From Aerococcaceae bacterium DSM 111022 (lineage in GTDB: Bacteria > Bacillota > Bacilli > Lactobacillales > Aerococcaceae), in the NCBI GenBank assembly GCA_015863195.1, contig JACBXO010000006.1:1-64000 (forward strand): 64,000 nt of DNA, given 5' to 3'. The notes under the pieces are model-generated. The model was not told the DNA's origin. It ran no database searches and worked only from the letters and a program-made list of their open reading frames with translations. The translations under genes were made by a program, and so were the position numbers. Positions 1 through 9,091 of the stretch are shown one piece after another. The stretch's first letter is position 1. Every line of letters begins with the position of its first letter.

Positions 1-186
1 TTCATAAGTCATTTGTGACTCATTTAAATACTAGCTAATGGTCTTTGTTTAAAGTCAGAAGACACTGACTGTCTCGAATTATTGAATTCGGGTTGTGTTA
101 TTCATCGTATTGATGAATCCCTACACATTTTGGTGTTTGTCTTTGTTCAGTTTTCAATGAGCTGCGTTGCTGTTTAGCAGCAACCT
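1..186 (-). other. Probable 5' leader of an rRNA operon lying left of the window
   Basis: No gene is visible here. Read on the minus strand, it follows the last of seven tandem promoters and carries TTGAAAACTGAACAAAG (about 146-162), very similar to the conserved element in leaders and spacers of Gram-positive rRNA operons. The region also holds short inverted repeats. The inference is that transcription runs leftwards into a 16S rRNA gene starting just outside the window. The 16S gene itself is not visible, so this rests on the promoters and the leader motif. Confidence 0.6.
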
Positions 187-810
187 CTATATATTACCAC
201 GTCCAAAACATACTGTCAAGAAGTTTTTTTGGAGCTTTTTGACGTCTTGTTTAGATCTGGTTCGTTGCCTCAAATGACAACTTCTATATCTTATCTGGTT
301 TGAAACGTTTTGTCAACACTTTTTTAAAAATGTTTTACAAATTTGTTTCGTCTGTGTTACAACCAGCCGTTGCCTCTAGCGGTAACTTTTATATCATACC
401 TTGTTCGTTGCGGCTTGTCAACACTTTTTAACAAAATGTTTTCCGCCTTCGATCAGGCCAGTTGTCTTAAATGACAACTTCTAAATGATACCATCTTTCG
501 ATTTGTTTTGTCAACAACTTTTTAATAAAGTTGCGAAAACATTTCAGTTCGATGTAAGCGCTAAACCCGTTGGGGTGTCAGCATTTAATATAATATCACC
601 TCTTGACCTTTTGGTCAAGTGCTTTATTGAAATATTTCAAAAATATTTCTGACACGCTTTGGCGTCTGTCGCATTTAGCAACGTGAACTAATATATCATG
701 GTTCGTTACACGTTGTCAAGAAGTTTTCAACTTAATTATTTATATAATAATTAGAAGCTCCTCGTGACGACAAAGAATAATATATCATGTTTTGATGTTG
801 TGTGTCAATC
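187..810 (-). promoter_or_regulatory. Array of seven tandem sigmaA promoters (probable rrn promoters)
   Basis: Seven complete promoters point leftwards. Given as plus-strand positions of -10 / -35: 191-196/214-219 (TAATAT, TTGACA, 17-bp spacer); 288-293/311-316 (TAAGAT, TTGACA, 17); 393-398/416-421 (TATGAT, TTGACA, 17); 485-490/509-514 (TATCAT, TTGACA, 18); 590-595/613-618 (TATTAT, TTGACC, 17); 690-695/714-719 (TATATT, TTGACA, 18); 779-784/803-808 (TATATT, TTGACA, 18). A/T-rich tracts precede several -35 boxes and may act as UP elements. Six of seven -35 boxes are perfect consensus. No other promoter in the window is this strong, which fits stable-RNA transcription. Short hairpins follow several of the predicted start sites. 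Confidence 0.85.
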
Positions 811-856
811 AAAATATAAAAAACAGCACTCAATTTTTCATTTGAGTACTGTTTCT
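811..856 (-). terminator. Terminator of pgi
   Basis: Stem AAACAG(C)ACTCAA pairs with TTTGAGT(A)CTGTTT across a short loop (821-854). On the minus strand it is followed by a T-rich tail (811-820). The tail ends next to the -35 box of the first promoter in the tandem array, so pgi transcription stops just before the rRNA-type promoters start. Confidence 0.85.
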
Positions 857-875
857 ACTATTATAATGATCAATA

Positions 876-2225
876 TTAATCATTTAAACGGTTGTTAAGT
901 TCTTTAGATAATTCCTCAAATCCTGGTTTACCTAGCAAAGCAAACATATTACGTTTGTATGCTTCCACACCTGGTTGATCAAATGGATTAACACCATTTA
1001 GATATCCAGATACAGCTACAGCAATTTCAAAGAAGTAGATAAGTTCTCCTAATGAACGTTCATTTAGTGCATCAATACCAATTAATAGATTTGGTACATT
1101 TCCATCAGTATGCGCTAATAATGTTCCTTTGTATGCCTGAGTATTAACAAAATCAACTGTTTTACCTTCTAGATATTTTAATCCATCTAAATCTTCTTCT
1201 AATGAAGGGATTTCTAGATTGTAACGTGGTTTATCAACTTTAATAACTGTATTAAAGATATTACGTTTACCATCTTGAATAGTTTGACCTATAGAATGTA
1301 AATCTGTTGAGAAGTTTGCCGAAGCTGGATAAATACCTTTTTGGTCTTTACCTTCTGATTCTCCATATAGTTGTTTCCACCATTCAGAGAAATAAGCCAT
1401 AGCTGGTTCATAATTCACCAATATCTCGATATCTTTTCCTTTTCGCTGTAAAATATTGCGGATTGCAGCGTATTGATATGCTGGGTTTTCATCTAACTTA
1501 GAGCTACCATATGCATTCATTGCATCCGCAGCACCAGCCATCAACTCATCGATATCATTTCCAGCAACAGCGATTGGCAATAGCCCTACAGCTGTTAGTA
1601 CAGTAAATCGTCCACCAATTCCGTCTGGAATAGTGAATGTTTCATATCCCATCTCATTTGCTTCAGATTTTAAAGCACCTTTTTCTTTATCTGTTGTAGC
1701 ATAAATACGTTTTACAGCTTCTTCTTCACCATATTTAGCAATTAATTTTTCTTTTAGTATTCTGAAGGCAATTGCTGGTTCTGTGGTTGTACCAGATTTT
1801 GAAATCATATTAATTGAAAAATCACGATCACCAATCATTTCAATTAATTCAAATAAATAAGTAGAACTGATACTATTACCAGCAAATACTACTAAAGGAT
1901 TGCCTTTTTCACCTGACTGGCGTGAATAAAATGAACCATTTAAAAACTCAATCGCTGCACGCGCTCCTAAATATGATCCACCAATCCCAATAACAACTAA
2001 AACTTCTGAATCTTGACGGATTTTTTCTGCTGCTTTTTTAATTCTGTCATATTCTTCTTTATCGTAATCGACTGGCCAAGTAATCCAATCTGTAAAATCG
2101 TTACCTGGTCCTGTCCCTTCATGCAACTGATTATGTGCCAATTCAACAAATGGTGCTAAATATTCTAATTCATGCTCTTGGAAAAACGGTAATGCTTTTT
2201 TATAATCAAATGTTAATTTTGTCAT
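876..2225 (-). CDS. pgi: Glucose-6-phosphate isomerase
   Basis: Interconverts glucose 6-phosphate and fructose 6-phosphate in the cytoplasm (glycolysis and gluconeogenesis). The protein of about 449 residues has the usual length for the Gram-positive family. It carries the SIS-fold motifs [19 protein letters not shown] and [13 protein letters not shown], and the active-site segment [14 protein letters not shown]. An in-frame start at 2240 exists, but the ATG at 2225 has a GAGGAGTG ribosome binding site at the right distance and gives the conserved N-terminus [10 protein letters not shown]. It lies 14 bases downstream of the S1-domain gene and probably shares its transcript, ending at the hairpin at 821-854. 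Confidence 0.97.
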   Translation of the reverse strand: MTKLTFDYKKALPFFQEHELEYLAPFVELAHNQLHEGTGPGNDFTDWITWPVDYDKEEYDRIKKAAEKIRQDSEVLVVIGIGGSYLGARAAIEFLNGSFYSRQSGEKGNPLVVFAGNSISSTYLFELIEMIGDRDFSINMISKSGTTTEPAIAFRILKEKLIAKYGEEEAVKRIYATTDKEKGALKSEANEMGYETFTIPDGIGGRFTVLTAVGLLPIAVAGNDIDELMAGAADAMNAYGSSKLDENPAYQYAAIRNILQRKGKDIEILVNYEPAMAYFSEWWKQLYGESEGKDQKGIYPASANFSTDLHSIGQTIQDGKRNIFNTVIKVDKPRYNLEIPSLEEDLDGLKYLEGKTVDFVNTQAYKGTLLAHTDGNVPNLLIGIDALNERSLGELIYFFEIAVAVSGYLNGVNPFDQPGVEAYKRNMFALLGKPGFEELSKELNNRLND

Positions 2226-2239
2226 ATTTTCACTCCTCA

Positions 2240-2641
2240 TTATGTTGGAATATGATCTTCATCATATTCTATGTCCTTTAGACCATTTTCAATCATTGTA
2301 GGTAATGCTTTCTCTAACGTCTTAAATCCAATATTCGATTTGTTAAATCGTTTTTTGTATCTAATTTTTGCTGGAAAAGGTGGAGTATTCATACTTTCTA
2401 AAGCTCTAATAGACAGACTGATTTTTTGGCTATATTCATCTACATCAATGACAATTACACGTAGTTTTTCACCAACTTTGATAAAATTATCAATATTAGA
2501 TACATAACCATGTTTACACTCAGAGATATGAATGAGTCCTTGTAGCTCGTCATCTAATTGTACAAAAACTCCATAAGATTGAACTCCTGTTACAATTCCA
2601 TCTACAATATCACCGATTTTATATTTACTTGTCTTAGCCAT
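2240..2641 (-). CDS. S1 RNA-binding domain protein, general stress protein 13 family (YugI-like)
   Basis: A small cytoplasmic protein of about 133 residues. Residues 6-80 form one S1/OB-fold domain ([20 protein letters not shown], then GLIHISE and KISLSIRAL). The tail of about 50 residues has no motif I recognise. Proteins of this type bind RNA and are associated with ribosomes or stress; the exact role is not clear. The start at 2641 is preferred because GGAGG lies five bases upstream. It sits directly upstream of pgi and downstream of the cyclophilin gene on the same strand. Confidence 0.85.
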   Translation of the reverse strand: MAKTSKYKIGDIVDGIVTGVQSYGVFVQLDDELQGLIHISECKHGYVSNIDNFIKVGEKLRVIVIDVDEYSQKISLSIRALESMNTPPFPAKIRYKKRFNKSNIGFKTLEKALPTMIENGLKDIEYDEDHIPT

Positions 2642-2662
2642 CGAATCCTCCAAAACTTTTAA

Positions 2663-3250
2663 TTACTCAACCACAGTAATAGATTCAATGATGATATCTT
2701 CTTCAGGTTTGTCTGCTGCATTAACTTTAACACCTTCAATAGCCTCTACTGTATCCATGCCTTCAACTACATGACCAAAAACAGTATGACGGTGATCTAA
2801 CCATGGAGTTCCGCCCTCTTGTTTATATGCTTCAATAATTTCTTCGGGATAACCAGCTGGTTCCATTTGATCAACCATATTGGCTGGAACTGTACTAGCA
2901 GTTACGATAAAAAACTGACTACCATTTGTGTTAGGTCCCGCATTTGCCATAGATAAAGCACCACGAATATTAAATAATTCAGTTGAAAACTCATCTTGGA
3001 ATGATCCACCATACACACTTTCGCCACCCATACCTGTTCCTGTTGGGTCGCCTCCTTGAACCATAAAGTCTTTGATTACACGGTGGAAGATAATTCCGTC
3101 ATAGTAACCATCTTTAGCTAAATCGACAAAGTTTTTTACAGTTAAAGGTGCTTCCTCTTCAAATAGAGCTAATTTAATATCTCCTTTATTAGTATGTAAA
3201 ATAACAGCTATGTCTTCGTTTTTTAAATTTAATTGTGAATATTTCGTCAT
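2663..3250 (-). CDS. Cyclophilin-type peptidyl-prolyl cis-trans isomerase
   Basis: Catalyses cis-trans isomerisation of Xaa-Pro bonds during protein folding. The 195-residue protein shows the cyclophilin signature [19 protein letters not shown] (about residues 52-70), [16 protein letters not shown] (about 98-113) and [12 protein letters not shown]. There is no signal peptide or lipobox, so it is cytoplasmic. A ribosome binding site AAAGGGGA precedes the ATG. It is the first gene of a likely three-gene minus-strand unit with the S1 protein and pgi, and is divergent from the YuiD-like gene. Confidence 0.95.
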   Translation of the reverse strand: MTKYSQLNLKNEDIAVILHTNKGDIKLALFEEEAPLTVKNFVDLAKDGYYDGIIFHRVIKDFMVQGGDPTGTGMGGESVYGGSFQDEFSTELFNIRGALSMANAGPNTNGSQFFIVTASTVPANMVDQMEPAGYPEEIIEAYKQEGGTPWLDHRHTVFGHVVEGMDTVEAIEGVKVNAADKPEEDIIIESITVVE

Positions 3251-3386
3251 AGTGTTCCCCTTTCTATTCTATTAGTTATATTCTAACATTTATTCACCTT
3301 TTAACAAATACTTAATGCCTTTCTTGGTAGTTTTTGTTATGATTATTAATGTAAATAATTTTTTTATTCTAATAAAGGAGCATTGT

Positions 3387-3896
3387 ATGAATCAAATCCT
3401 AATAACTTCTCTTGCGGCCATTATCTTTACTCAGGTCATAAAGTTTCCAATTGCATACTTCTTCAATAGAAAAAGTGCAAAAGTAAACATCATTACATCA
3501 ACAGGTGGTATGCCAAGTTCGCATTCAGCAGCCGTAAGTAGTTTGATTTCATCATTAATTTTTGAATATGGATTTAATTCTCCACTAGTTGCTATCGCTA
3601 CTATTTTTGGTGTCATTATTATGTTTGACTCTATGGGCGTTCGCCGTCAGAGTGGTGAGCAAGGCCTCGTCCTTGACGAATTGGTCAAACATTATGTTAA
3701 ATTACACAATGGCGATCTTAAACTCGAAGTTTCAAATAATGATGAAGAAATTAATCCCGTCATTTTAGACACTGATTTAACAGCATATGACCGCATGATT
3801 GTAAAAAAATATCTAGGTCATAAACCGAGTGAAGTTATCATCGGTACACTAACAGGTATGTTAGTCGCTACTTTCTTCAAATACGTCGTTTTTTAA
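3387..3896 (+). CDS. Divergent PAP2-family membrane protein (DUF212, YuiD-like)
   Basis: A membrane protein of about 169 residues related to acid phosphatase/vanadium haloperoxidase proteins. The segment GGMPSSHSAAVSSL contains the conserved SSHS motif of this family, and MGVRRQSGEQ follows. Hydrophobic segments lie near both ends and in the middle. Enzymatic function is unproven for the family. The long open frame starts at 3315, but the ATG at 3387 has AAAGGAG at 3374-3380 and gives the expected N-terminus, MNQILITSLAAIIF. It is followed by the YumC-like and PgpA-like genes in the same direction; these genes are also neighbours in Bacillus. Confidence 0.85.
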   Translation: MNQILITSLAAIIFTQVIKFPIAYFFNRKSAKVNIITSTGGMPSSHSAAVSSLISSLIFEYGFNSPLVAIATIFGVIIMFDSMGVRRQSGEQGLVLDELVKHYVKLHNGDLKLEVSNNDEEINPVILDTDLTAYDRMIVKKYLGHKPSEVIIGTLTGMLVATFFKYVVF

Positions 3897-3918
3897 CGAC
3901 AACGAAAGGAATTTAATT

Positions 3919-4923
3919 ATGCAAACAGAACGGAATATCTATGATATAACGATAATCGGAGGTGGTCCGACCGGTTTGTTCGCAGCCTACTACGCCAGTC
4001 TACGCGAGGCTAAAGTTAAACTCATTGAAAGCTTAAAAAAATTGGGCGGACAACCTGCTCATCTTTTCCCTGAAAAACTTATTCATGACATTCCAGGTCA
4101 TCCACAAATCACTGGCGCCCAATTAACTCAAAACTTGGTTCTTCAATCTAAAAGTCATAAGCCTACATTTGTAGTAGGCGAAGAAACTCAAACTGTTGAA
4201 GCGGCCTACGAACAAGATGGTTCTAAATATTATATTTTAAGAACCGACAAACACACACATTATACTAGAACAATCATTATCGCTACAGGAAATGGCGCAT
4301 TTAGCCCGAGACAATTAAATTTACCCGAAGCTAAAGAATATGAAAATCATACACTTCATTATTTCATCCCAGAATTGCAGAAATTTAATAATAAGACAGT
4401 AGCTATTTGTGGTGGTGGTGATTCTGCAATTGACTGGGCATTAATGCTTGAATCAATTGCTAAAAAAGTCTATTTAATCCATCGTCGTCCAAATTTTAGA
4501 GCTCATGAAAGTTCAATAAAAAGTGTTAAAGACTCCTCGATTGAAATTTTAACGCCTTATGTCCCTTCTGCTATTGAAGGTGTAGGCACAAAGGTTTCGA
4601 GATTAGTCATTAACAAAAATCGAACAGATGAATTTAAAGAATTAGAAGTGGACGATATTATTGTTAGTTATGGATTTACTTCAAGTTATGGTCAGATGCG
4701 ACACTGGGATTTGAATATGGCTCGAGGCGCATTTGAAGTTGACCATCGCTATTTTGAAACTAATCGACCAGGTATTTTCGCAATTGGTGATAGTTGTTAC
4801 TACGAAGGAAAAATAAAACTGATTGCTAGTGGTTTCGGTGAAGCACCTCAGGCAGTAAATGGCGCTCTACTCCATATCAATCCCGATGCTAATGTTGCCC
4901 CGATTCATAGTACAAAGTTATAG
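3919..4923 (+). CDS. Ferredoxin/flavodoxin--NADP+ reductase, thioredoxin-reductase-like (YumC family)
   Basis: A cytoplasmic FAD enzyme of 334 residues that passes electrons between NADPH and ferredoxin or flavodoxin. The N-terminus has the FAD dinucleotide motif TIIGGGPTGLFAAYYA, the middle the NADP motif CGGGDSAIDWAL, and the C-terminus the FAD motif GIFAIGDSCYYEGK. The CxxC redox pair of true thioredoxin reductases is missing, which separates this family from TrxB. It lies 22 bases after the YuiD-like gene with AAAGGAA upstream and is followed 20 bases later by the PgpA-like gene. Confidence 0.92.
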   Translation: MQTERNIYDITIIGGGPTGLFAAYYASLREAKVKLIESLKKLGGQPAHLFPEKLIHDIPGHPQITGAQLTQNLVLQSKSHKPTFVVGEETQTVEAAYEQDGSKYYILRTDKHTHYTRTIIIATGNGAFSPRQLNLPEAKEYENHTLHYFIPELQKFNNKTVAICGGGDSAIDWALMLESIAKKVYLIHRRPNFRAHESSIKSVKDSSIEILTPYVPSAIEGVGTKVSRLVINKNRTDEFKELEVDDIIVSYGFTSSYGQMRHWDLNMARGAFEVDHRYFETNRPGIFAIGDSCYYEGKIKLIASGFGEAPQAVNGALLHINPDANVAPIHSTKL

Positions 4924-4943
4924 ATATAAGATAGGAGATTATC

Positions 4944-5501
4944 ATGACAGCTGAACAAGTATTTATTAAAGATAGCATTTTAAAAGACCACGCTACTAAT
5001 TTATTAAAACAGCGTGGTGTCAAAGTTGAAGATATTGCGGAAATTGTCTTTGATTTACAAAAGGTATACATTGATGATTTAACTATGGAAGAATGTATCA
5101 GAAGTGTTAAAAAAGTGCTTAAAAAACGTGAAGTTCAAAACGCAGTTATCACAGGTATCGAGATTGATATTGCTGCAGAAAATGGAGCTTTCTCTGATGT
5201 TTTATCTGATCTACTAATGCGAGACGAAGGTCTATACGGTATTGATGAAGTATTAGTATTATCGATTGTTAATGTTTACGGTTCTATTGGATTGACTAAT
5301 TTTGGTTATGTTGATAAGTTAAAACCAGGAATTGTTGGTAAATTAAATGATGAGAAGTCAGAATCTTGTAATACATTTATCGATGATATTGTAGGCGCAC
5401 TCGCTGCGGCAGCTGCAAGTCGTATCGCTCATTCACAACCTGCAAGAGATACCATCAACACTAACCCTAACCCAGAAACATCATATAAAAGTTCACATTA
5501 A
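4944..5501 (+). CDS. pgpA: Phosphatidylglycerophosphatase A-like protein (YutG family)
   Basis: A 185-residue protein of the PgpA/YutG family, proposed to dephosphorylate phosphatidylglycerophosphate in phospholipid synthesis. Conserved-looking segments are LLKQRGVKVEDIAEIV near the N-terminus, the middle block INVYGSIGLTNFGYVDK-like (VNVYGSIGLTNFGYVDK) and DDIVGALAAAAASRIAH near the end. It lacks the strong transmembrane segments of proteobacterial PgpA, as do other Firmicute members. A GGAG sequence (AGATAGGAGATTATC) precedes the ATG. Last gene of the plus-strand group; transcription ends at the hairpin at 5503-5540. Confidence 0.8.
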   Translation: MTAEQVFIKDSILKDHATNLLKQRGVKVEDIAEIVFDLQKVYIDDLTMEECIRSVKKVLKKREVQNAVITGIEIDIAAENGAFSDVLSDLLMRDEGLYGIDEVLVLSIVNVYGSIGLTNFGYVDKLKPGIVGKLNDEKSESCNTFIDDIVGALAAAAASRIAHSQPARDTINTNPNPETSYKSSH

Positions 5502-5502
5502 T

Positions 5503-5540
5503 AAAAATAGGAAAGCCCTAATCGGCCTTCCTATTTTTTT
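5503..5540. terminator. Bidirectional terminator between pgpA and the TIGR01906-type gene
   Basis: AAAAATAGGAA(A)G-C-C pairs with GGC-CTTCCTATTTTTTT, giving a stem with an A tract on one side and a T tract on the other. It serves convergent genes, and the last codons of the minus-strand gene (stop at 5531-5533) lie inside it. Confidence 0.85.
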
Positions 5541-6160
5541 GCATTTTTATATATAAAATTAATAAGAACAATAATTCCTTCATAAATTAATATCGCCACA
5601 ACAAACAAAATCATAAAGTAACTTTCTGGCAGTACATTTATAATCGGGTCTAACTGTGGATCAAATAACCAATAGTCATTGGTAAATAGTATTTGATGAA
5701 AAAGTATAAATAAACGATCGAAACTAATAAAAATAATGAATAATAACAATAAAGGTAAGCCGTAAAGAATAGTAAAACCATTATCCATAACGATATTACG
5801 ACGTGCTTTCTTCAATACACCAATTAACTTCGGAATAATAACGAGAGACACTAAACTAAAAAGAGCATTAACTTGAATCAACAGTTTTACATCTCTGAAA
5901 TGGTGCACACCTTGAGGTGAACTGCTGAAGTAAGGTATTTGAATATCACTAGAAAATGGATGAAATAAGTATTCAATTATCGTACGATAAGAAATCTGTA
6001 ATTGATCATGTGTCAAACCAACAAATTCAGCTAAGCTATTTAATTGAGAGTATATATCATAAATAGGTATTGATACAATGGCTGTTAATGTAATACTTAG
6101 AGAAAGCGACGCAATCGCAATCAATGTGAATATAGCTCCTTGTTTTATTTGAATCATCAT
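5531..6160 (-). CDS. TIGR01906-family integral membrane protein
   Basis: About 209 residues with four or five hydrophobic segments: one at the N-terminus (GAIFTLIAIASLSLSITLTA), one near residue 100 (VNALFSLVSLVIIPKLIGVL), one near 135 (GLPLLLLFIIFISF) and one at the end (SYFMILFVVAILIYEGIIVL). The family is found in Lactobacillales next to NagD-like phosphatases, as here; its function is unknown. The start at 6160 overlaps the stop of the upstream gene as ATGA and has GGAG eight bases upstream, implying translational coupling. Confidence 0.8.
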   Translation of the reverse strand: MMIQIKQGAIFTLIAIASLSLSITLTAIVSIPIYDIYSQLNSLAEFVGLTHDQLQISYRTIIEYLFHPFSSDIQIPYFSSSPQGVHHFRDVKLLIQVNALFSLVSLVIIPKLIGVLKKARRNIVMDNGFTILYGLPLLLLFIIFISFDRLFILFHQILFTNDYWLFDPQLDPIINVLPESYFMILFVVAILIYEGIIVLINFIYKNAKK

Positions 6161-6927
6161 ATTTCCCACTCCGCTAAATTTGTCACAACATAGGTAGGTG
6201 CCACGGGTAAATTAGACACATCTTGAGATTTTGTAACACCTGTTAATACAAGCAACGTATCTATCCCAGCCTTAATACCAGATTGGATATCTGTATCATA
6301 ATTATCTCCAATTAAAAGAAGCGATTCTTTTGGTAAATTAATTTTTTTCACTGCCCCTTCAATAATTGGTGCAAATGGTTTCCCCATAACGACAGGTTCA
6401 ACTCGAGTTGCATATTGAATGAAAGCTGTGAGCGCTCCAGAACTTGGTTTAAATCCATCTTCTGTTGGTATTACACGATCCGTATTAGTAACGATAAAAT
6501 TAGCGCCTTTTAAAATCGCTTGAATAGCAATCGTTAAATCGTCATAGTCAACTTGACGATTTAAAGCTTGAACTACAACTTCTGCATTTGCGTTATTAAC
6601 TAATGTAATGCCCGCTTCTTTTAATTGCCCTTTTAAAGCTTCCTCACCAACGCAATAAACTGTTTGTCCTTTATGATTTTGAATTAAATAATCGATTAAA
6701 GCAAGCGTCGACGTATACACCATGTCACTAGTTGCTTTGATGTCATAATTTTTATTTAAATTCTCTACAACTTGGTCAACTGTCTTCGTTGCATTATTTG
6801 TCACAAATTGTAATGGTTGCTTTGCTTCAATTAATTCATTAATAAATTTTTCTGCTGTAGGGATGCGTTTTTTCCCAAAATAAGTTGTTCCATCTAAATC
6901 AATTAAATAGCCTTTATATTTTTTCAC
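6157..6927 (-). CDS. HAD-IIA family sugar-phosphatase-like hydrolase (YutF/NagD-like, TIGR01457)
   Basis: A cytoplasmic 256-residue HAD-superfamily phosphatase. Motif I is DLDGTTYFG with the nucleophile Asp near residue 10, motif II is VTNNATKT, and motif IV is LLIGDNYDTDIQSG. Length and motifs match the Firmicute YutF family, whose natural substrate is not settled. It lies between the yutD-like gene and the TIGR01906 gene, overlapping the latter by four bases. A GAGGGGTGT ribosome binding site precedes the ATG. Confidence 0.9.
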   Translation of the reverse strand: MKKYKGYLIDLDGTTYFGKKRIPTAEKFINELIEAKQPLQFVTNNATKTVDQVVENLNKNYDIKATSDMVYTSTLALIDYLIQNHKGQTVYCVGEEALKGQLKEAGITLVNNANAEVVVQALNRQVDYDDLTIAIQAILKGANFIVTNTDRVIPTEDGFKPSSGALTAFIQYATRVEPVVMGKPFAPIIEGAVKKINLPKESLLLIGDNYDTDIQSGIKAGIDTLLVLTGVTKSQDVSNLPVAPTYVVTNLAEWEI

Positions 6928-6945
6928 TTTTACACCCCTCTATTA

Positions 6946-7566
6946 TTATTCATCTTTCTTCCGAATCACAAATCTAGATTGTTTCTGAGTGGTTTTCTTT
7001 GAATTTGACTCTTTATTTGTATTCGTCTGTTTAATTTTAAAAGGCGTTCTACTTTGTTTGGCTACCTTTTGGGTCTTGCGAGATTTCGGATTGGTATTTC
7101 TCTTTTTATTTGATTTTGAATCATTTTTTGACTTACGCTTTTTTCGAGGAGCTTTGTCAATTATCTCAGGATATAATTTATGATAATTACTCACAGCCGC
7201 TTCTTTTCCTAAGACAAAGTATCGTGCTCCAAAATTACAATACTCAGTAATATAATCTTCTAATAAATCAATCGTTTGATCATACGGAGCACCTGGTGTA
7301 TTTACTTGGTAAAAACCTCTCAGACGTAATTGCTCATGACCCCAGTCCCCTACAATGAAGTCAAATTTTTCAAAAAAAGTTTGATATCTATTCTTAAATG
7401 CTTCTAATTCGAATCCTTCTCTGTAATCTTTAACGATAAAGTATGTTTCTTCTTCAATGAGTATTGTTTCACTATCTATCTGAGAAATAAGTGAATGTTC
7501 TCCTTCTCCTTGTGTTATATCTTTTAATAAACTCGAAATTTCATCTGATATGTTTGTGTCAGTCAT
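6946..7566 (-). CDS. YutD-family protein with a long basic C-terminal tail
   Basis: About 206 residues. The N-terminal two-thirds match the YutD-like family (YFIVKDYREGFELEAF, FVVGDWGHEQLRLRGF-like, YCNFGARYFVLGKE). The last 65 or so residues are a low-complexity tail rich in Lys, Arg, Asn, Ser, Thr and Gln, beginning at RKKRKSKND, suggesting nucleic acid or ribosome contact; that is inference. The ATG at 7566 is preferred over the GTG at 7572 because AAGGA then lies nine bases away. It overlaps the yunD-like gene by eight bases, so the two are probably co-translated. Function is not established. Confidence 0.82.
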   Translation of the reverse strand: MTDTNISDEISSLLKDITQGEGEHSLISQIDSETILIEEETYFIVKDYREGFELEAFKNRYQTFFEKFDFIVGDWGHEQLRLRGFYQVNTPGAPYDQTIDLLEDYITEYCNFGARYFVLGKEAAVSNYHKLYPEIIDKAPRKKRKSKNDSKSNKKRNTNPKSRKTQKVAKQSRTPFKIKQTNTNKESNSKKTTQKQSRFVIRKKDE

Positions 7567-8908
7567 TGTCACCAGTCCTTCCTATTTGTTGCAATTGTCT
7601 TCCAACAACATCTCTTAATAATTCTGGAAATAGTAATTCTGTTTCTGCATCTTGTAGTTGATTAAAAAATGGTAAAAAAACAAGATGATCAACAGTGGCT
7701 AAAGTATATTTTTTCTCTAATTGGATATATTTTCCACTTACCTTCCATTTATTATTCTGATTATCATGGATAGCATTTTTTAAAACTAATTCACCAAATA
7801 TCTTTCCTCTAAATCCCAGTCCTTTAATAGGGCGTGAAATCAAATCAGGTCCTTTTTCTACAAATTGGTTTAATACTTCTATCAACTGTTCGCCACTGAA
7901 TGTGGCTTTAGCAATATGCATAGGATGGGGTAAGGCTTTTTGTAGTTCTGAATGATTCGTCTCTAATGCTGTTAAATTATCTAAAAATAAGCCACTATTT
8001 AAAACAGTTACATCCGCATCTGCAAAGTTTTGGACTGCTGATAGCGCAAATTGGATAAAGCTCTTTTTGCTGGTCAAATCATCTGCGAGAAGATCATACC
8101 GAAACATTGGATATTTCATTTCTTGTAACAAAGCTTCACCTTCATCAATAAAAAAATCTTTTGTTGCTTCAATTGAAAAAGTTTCTGCTTTTAAAATAAA
8201 TTCACCTTCTGAAAATTCGACCGTAACTTCCCCAATATATTGACCATACCGTCCACAACCCGTTAATAAAGTATCATTAACCCATTCTCCTTCGGTCAAC
8301 AAATGATGTGTGTGTGCACCTAAAATTAAATTTATTTGCGGAAAAGTTTGAGCAATATATCGATCTTCACTTAATCCTAAATGAGAAAGTAAAATTATGA
8401 AATCAGGAGATTCTTGTTCTATTTTATTTAAAAGATTTCTTAATACATCCATCGGATTAAGTATATGATAGCCATTGTAATTATAAGTATAGTATGGGGC
8501 TGTAAGTCCTAGAATTAAAATTCGTTGATTATCTACTTCGTAAATTTTATACTCATTTGCAAAATTCGGTATATTATGTAAATTGCCATCTAATACATTT
8601 GCAATTACTACGTCATATTCAGCCTCGTCGTATAATTCATTAAGTACTTCAGGTGTAATATTAATTCCTTCATTATTACCAATCGTCACACAATCATAAC
8701 TAAGTCCATTAAAGAGTTCAATCATCTTTTGCCCTTTTGTTGCCTCAATTACGGGGTGGTGACTGTCGATAGCATCTCCTACATCTAGAAGCAATGATTC
8801 TAATCCTTGTTCTTTATATAGATGACGGCGTTCATGAACAAATCTTTCAATCCCTGACCAATTTTCTAGATGACTGTGGATATCATTGGTATGAATGATT
8901 TTAAACAT
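7559..8908 (-). CDS. Metallophosphoesterase/5'-nucleotidase family protein (YunD-like)
   Basis: About 449 residues, in the two-domain family of 5'-nucleotidases and cyclic-nucleotide phosphodiesterases. The N-terminal calcineurin-like domain has the metal-binding motifs HTNDIHSHLENW, LLDVGDAID, TIGNNEG, LLSHLGLSED and GAHTHH. The C-terminal part resembles the 5'-nucleotidase substrate domain. There is no signal peptide or anchor, so it should be cytoplasmic, unlike secreted UshA. The start at 8908 gives MFKIIHTND, has AAAGGA upstream, and avoids an unlikely 12-residue extension. First gene of the yunD-yutD-yutF unit. Confidence 0.9.
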   Translation of the reverse strand: MFKIIHTNDIHSHLENWSGIERFVHERRHLYKEQGLESLLLDVGDAIDSHHPVIEATKGQKMIELFNGLSYDCVTIGNNEGINITPEVLNELYDEAEYDVVIANVLDGNLHNIPNFANEYKIYEVDNQRILILGLTAPYYTYNYNGYHILNPMDVLRNLLNKIEQESPDFIILLSHLGLSEDRYIAQTFPQINLILGAHTHHLLTEGEWVNDTLLTGCGRYGQYIGEVTVEFSEGEFILKAETFSIEATKDFFIDEGEALLQEMKYPMFRYDLLADDLTSKKSFIQFALSAVQNFADADVTVLNSGLFLDNLTALETNHSELQKALPHPMHIAKATFSGEQLIEVLNQFVEKGPDLISRPIKGLGFRGKIFGELVLKNAIHDNQNNKWKVSGKYIQLEKKYTLATVDHLVFLPFFNQLQDAETELLFPELLRDVVGRQLQQIGRTGDND

Positions 8909-9061
8909 GATACACCGTTCCTTTCTAATTGAAATAATTTTCATTTTACACTTAACGAATAATATTATAACAAATTTTATTACAGATACCTATCTCTTAA
9001 TAATTATTCGTTTTCGACTTTAATTTTAATAATTGAACGTCGTCATTATGTCAGGTATACT

Positions 9062-9070
9062 TGATATAAT
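9062..9070 (+). promoter_or_regulatory. Extended -10 promoter of the degV gene
   Basis: TGATATAAT (TG at 9062-9063, perfect TATAAT at 9065-9070) lies about 22 bases before the degV start. No good -35 box exists at the normal distance, which fits an extended -10 promoter. Confidence 0.6.
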
Positions 9071-9091
9071 AAAGATATGGGAGGCAAACTC

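Noticed and set aside
187-860. Possible CRISPR array or mobile-element repeats
   Set aside because: The repeating units have no identical repeats or regular spacers; the shared parts are -35/-10 boxes, so tandem promoters explain them.
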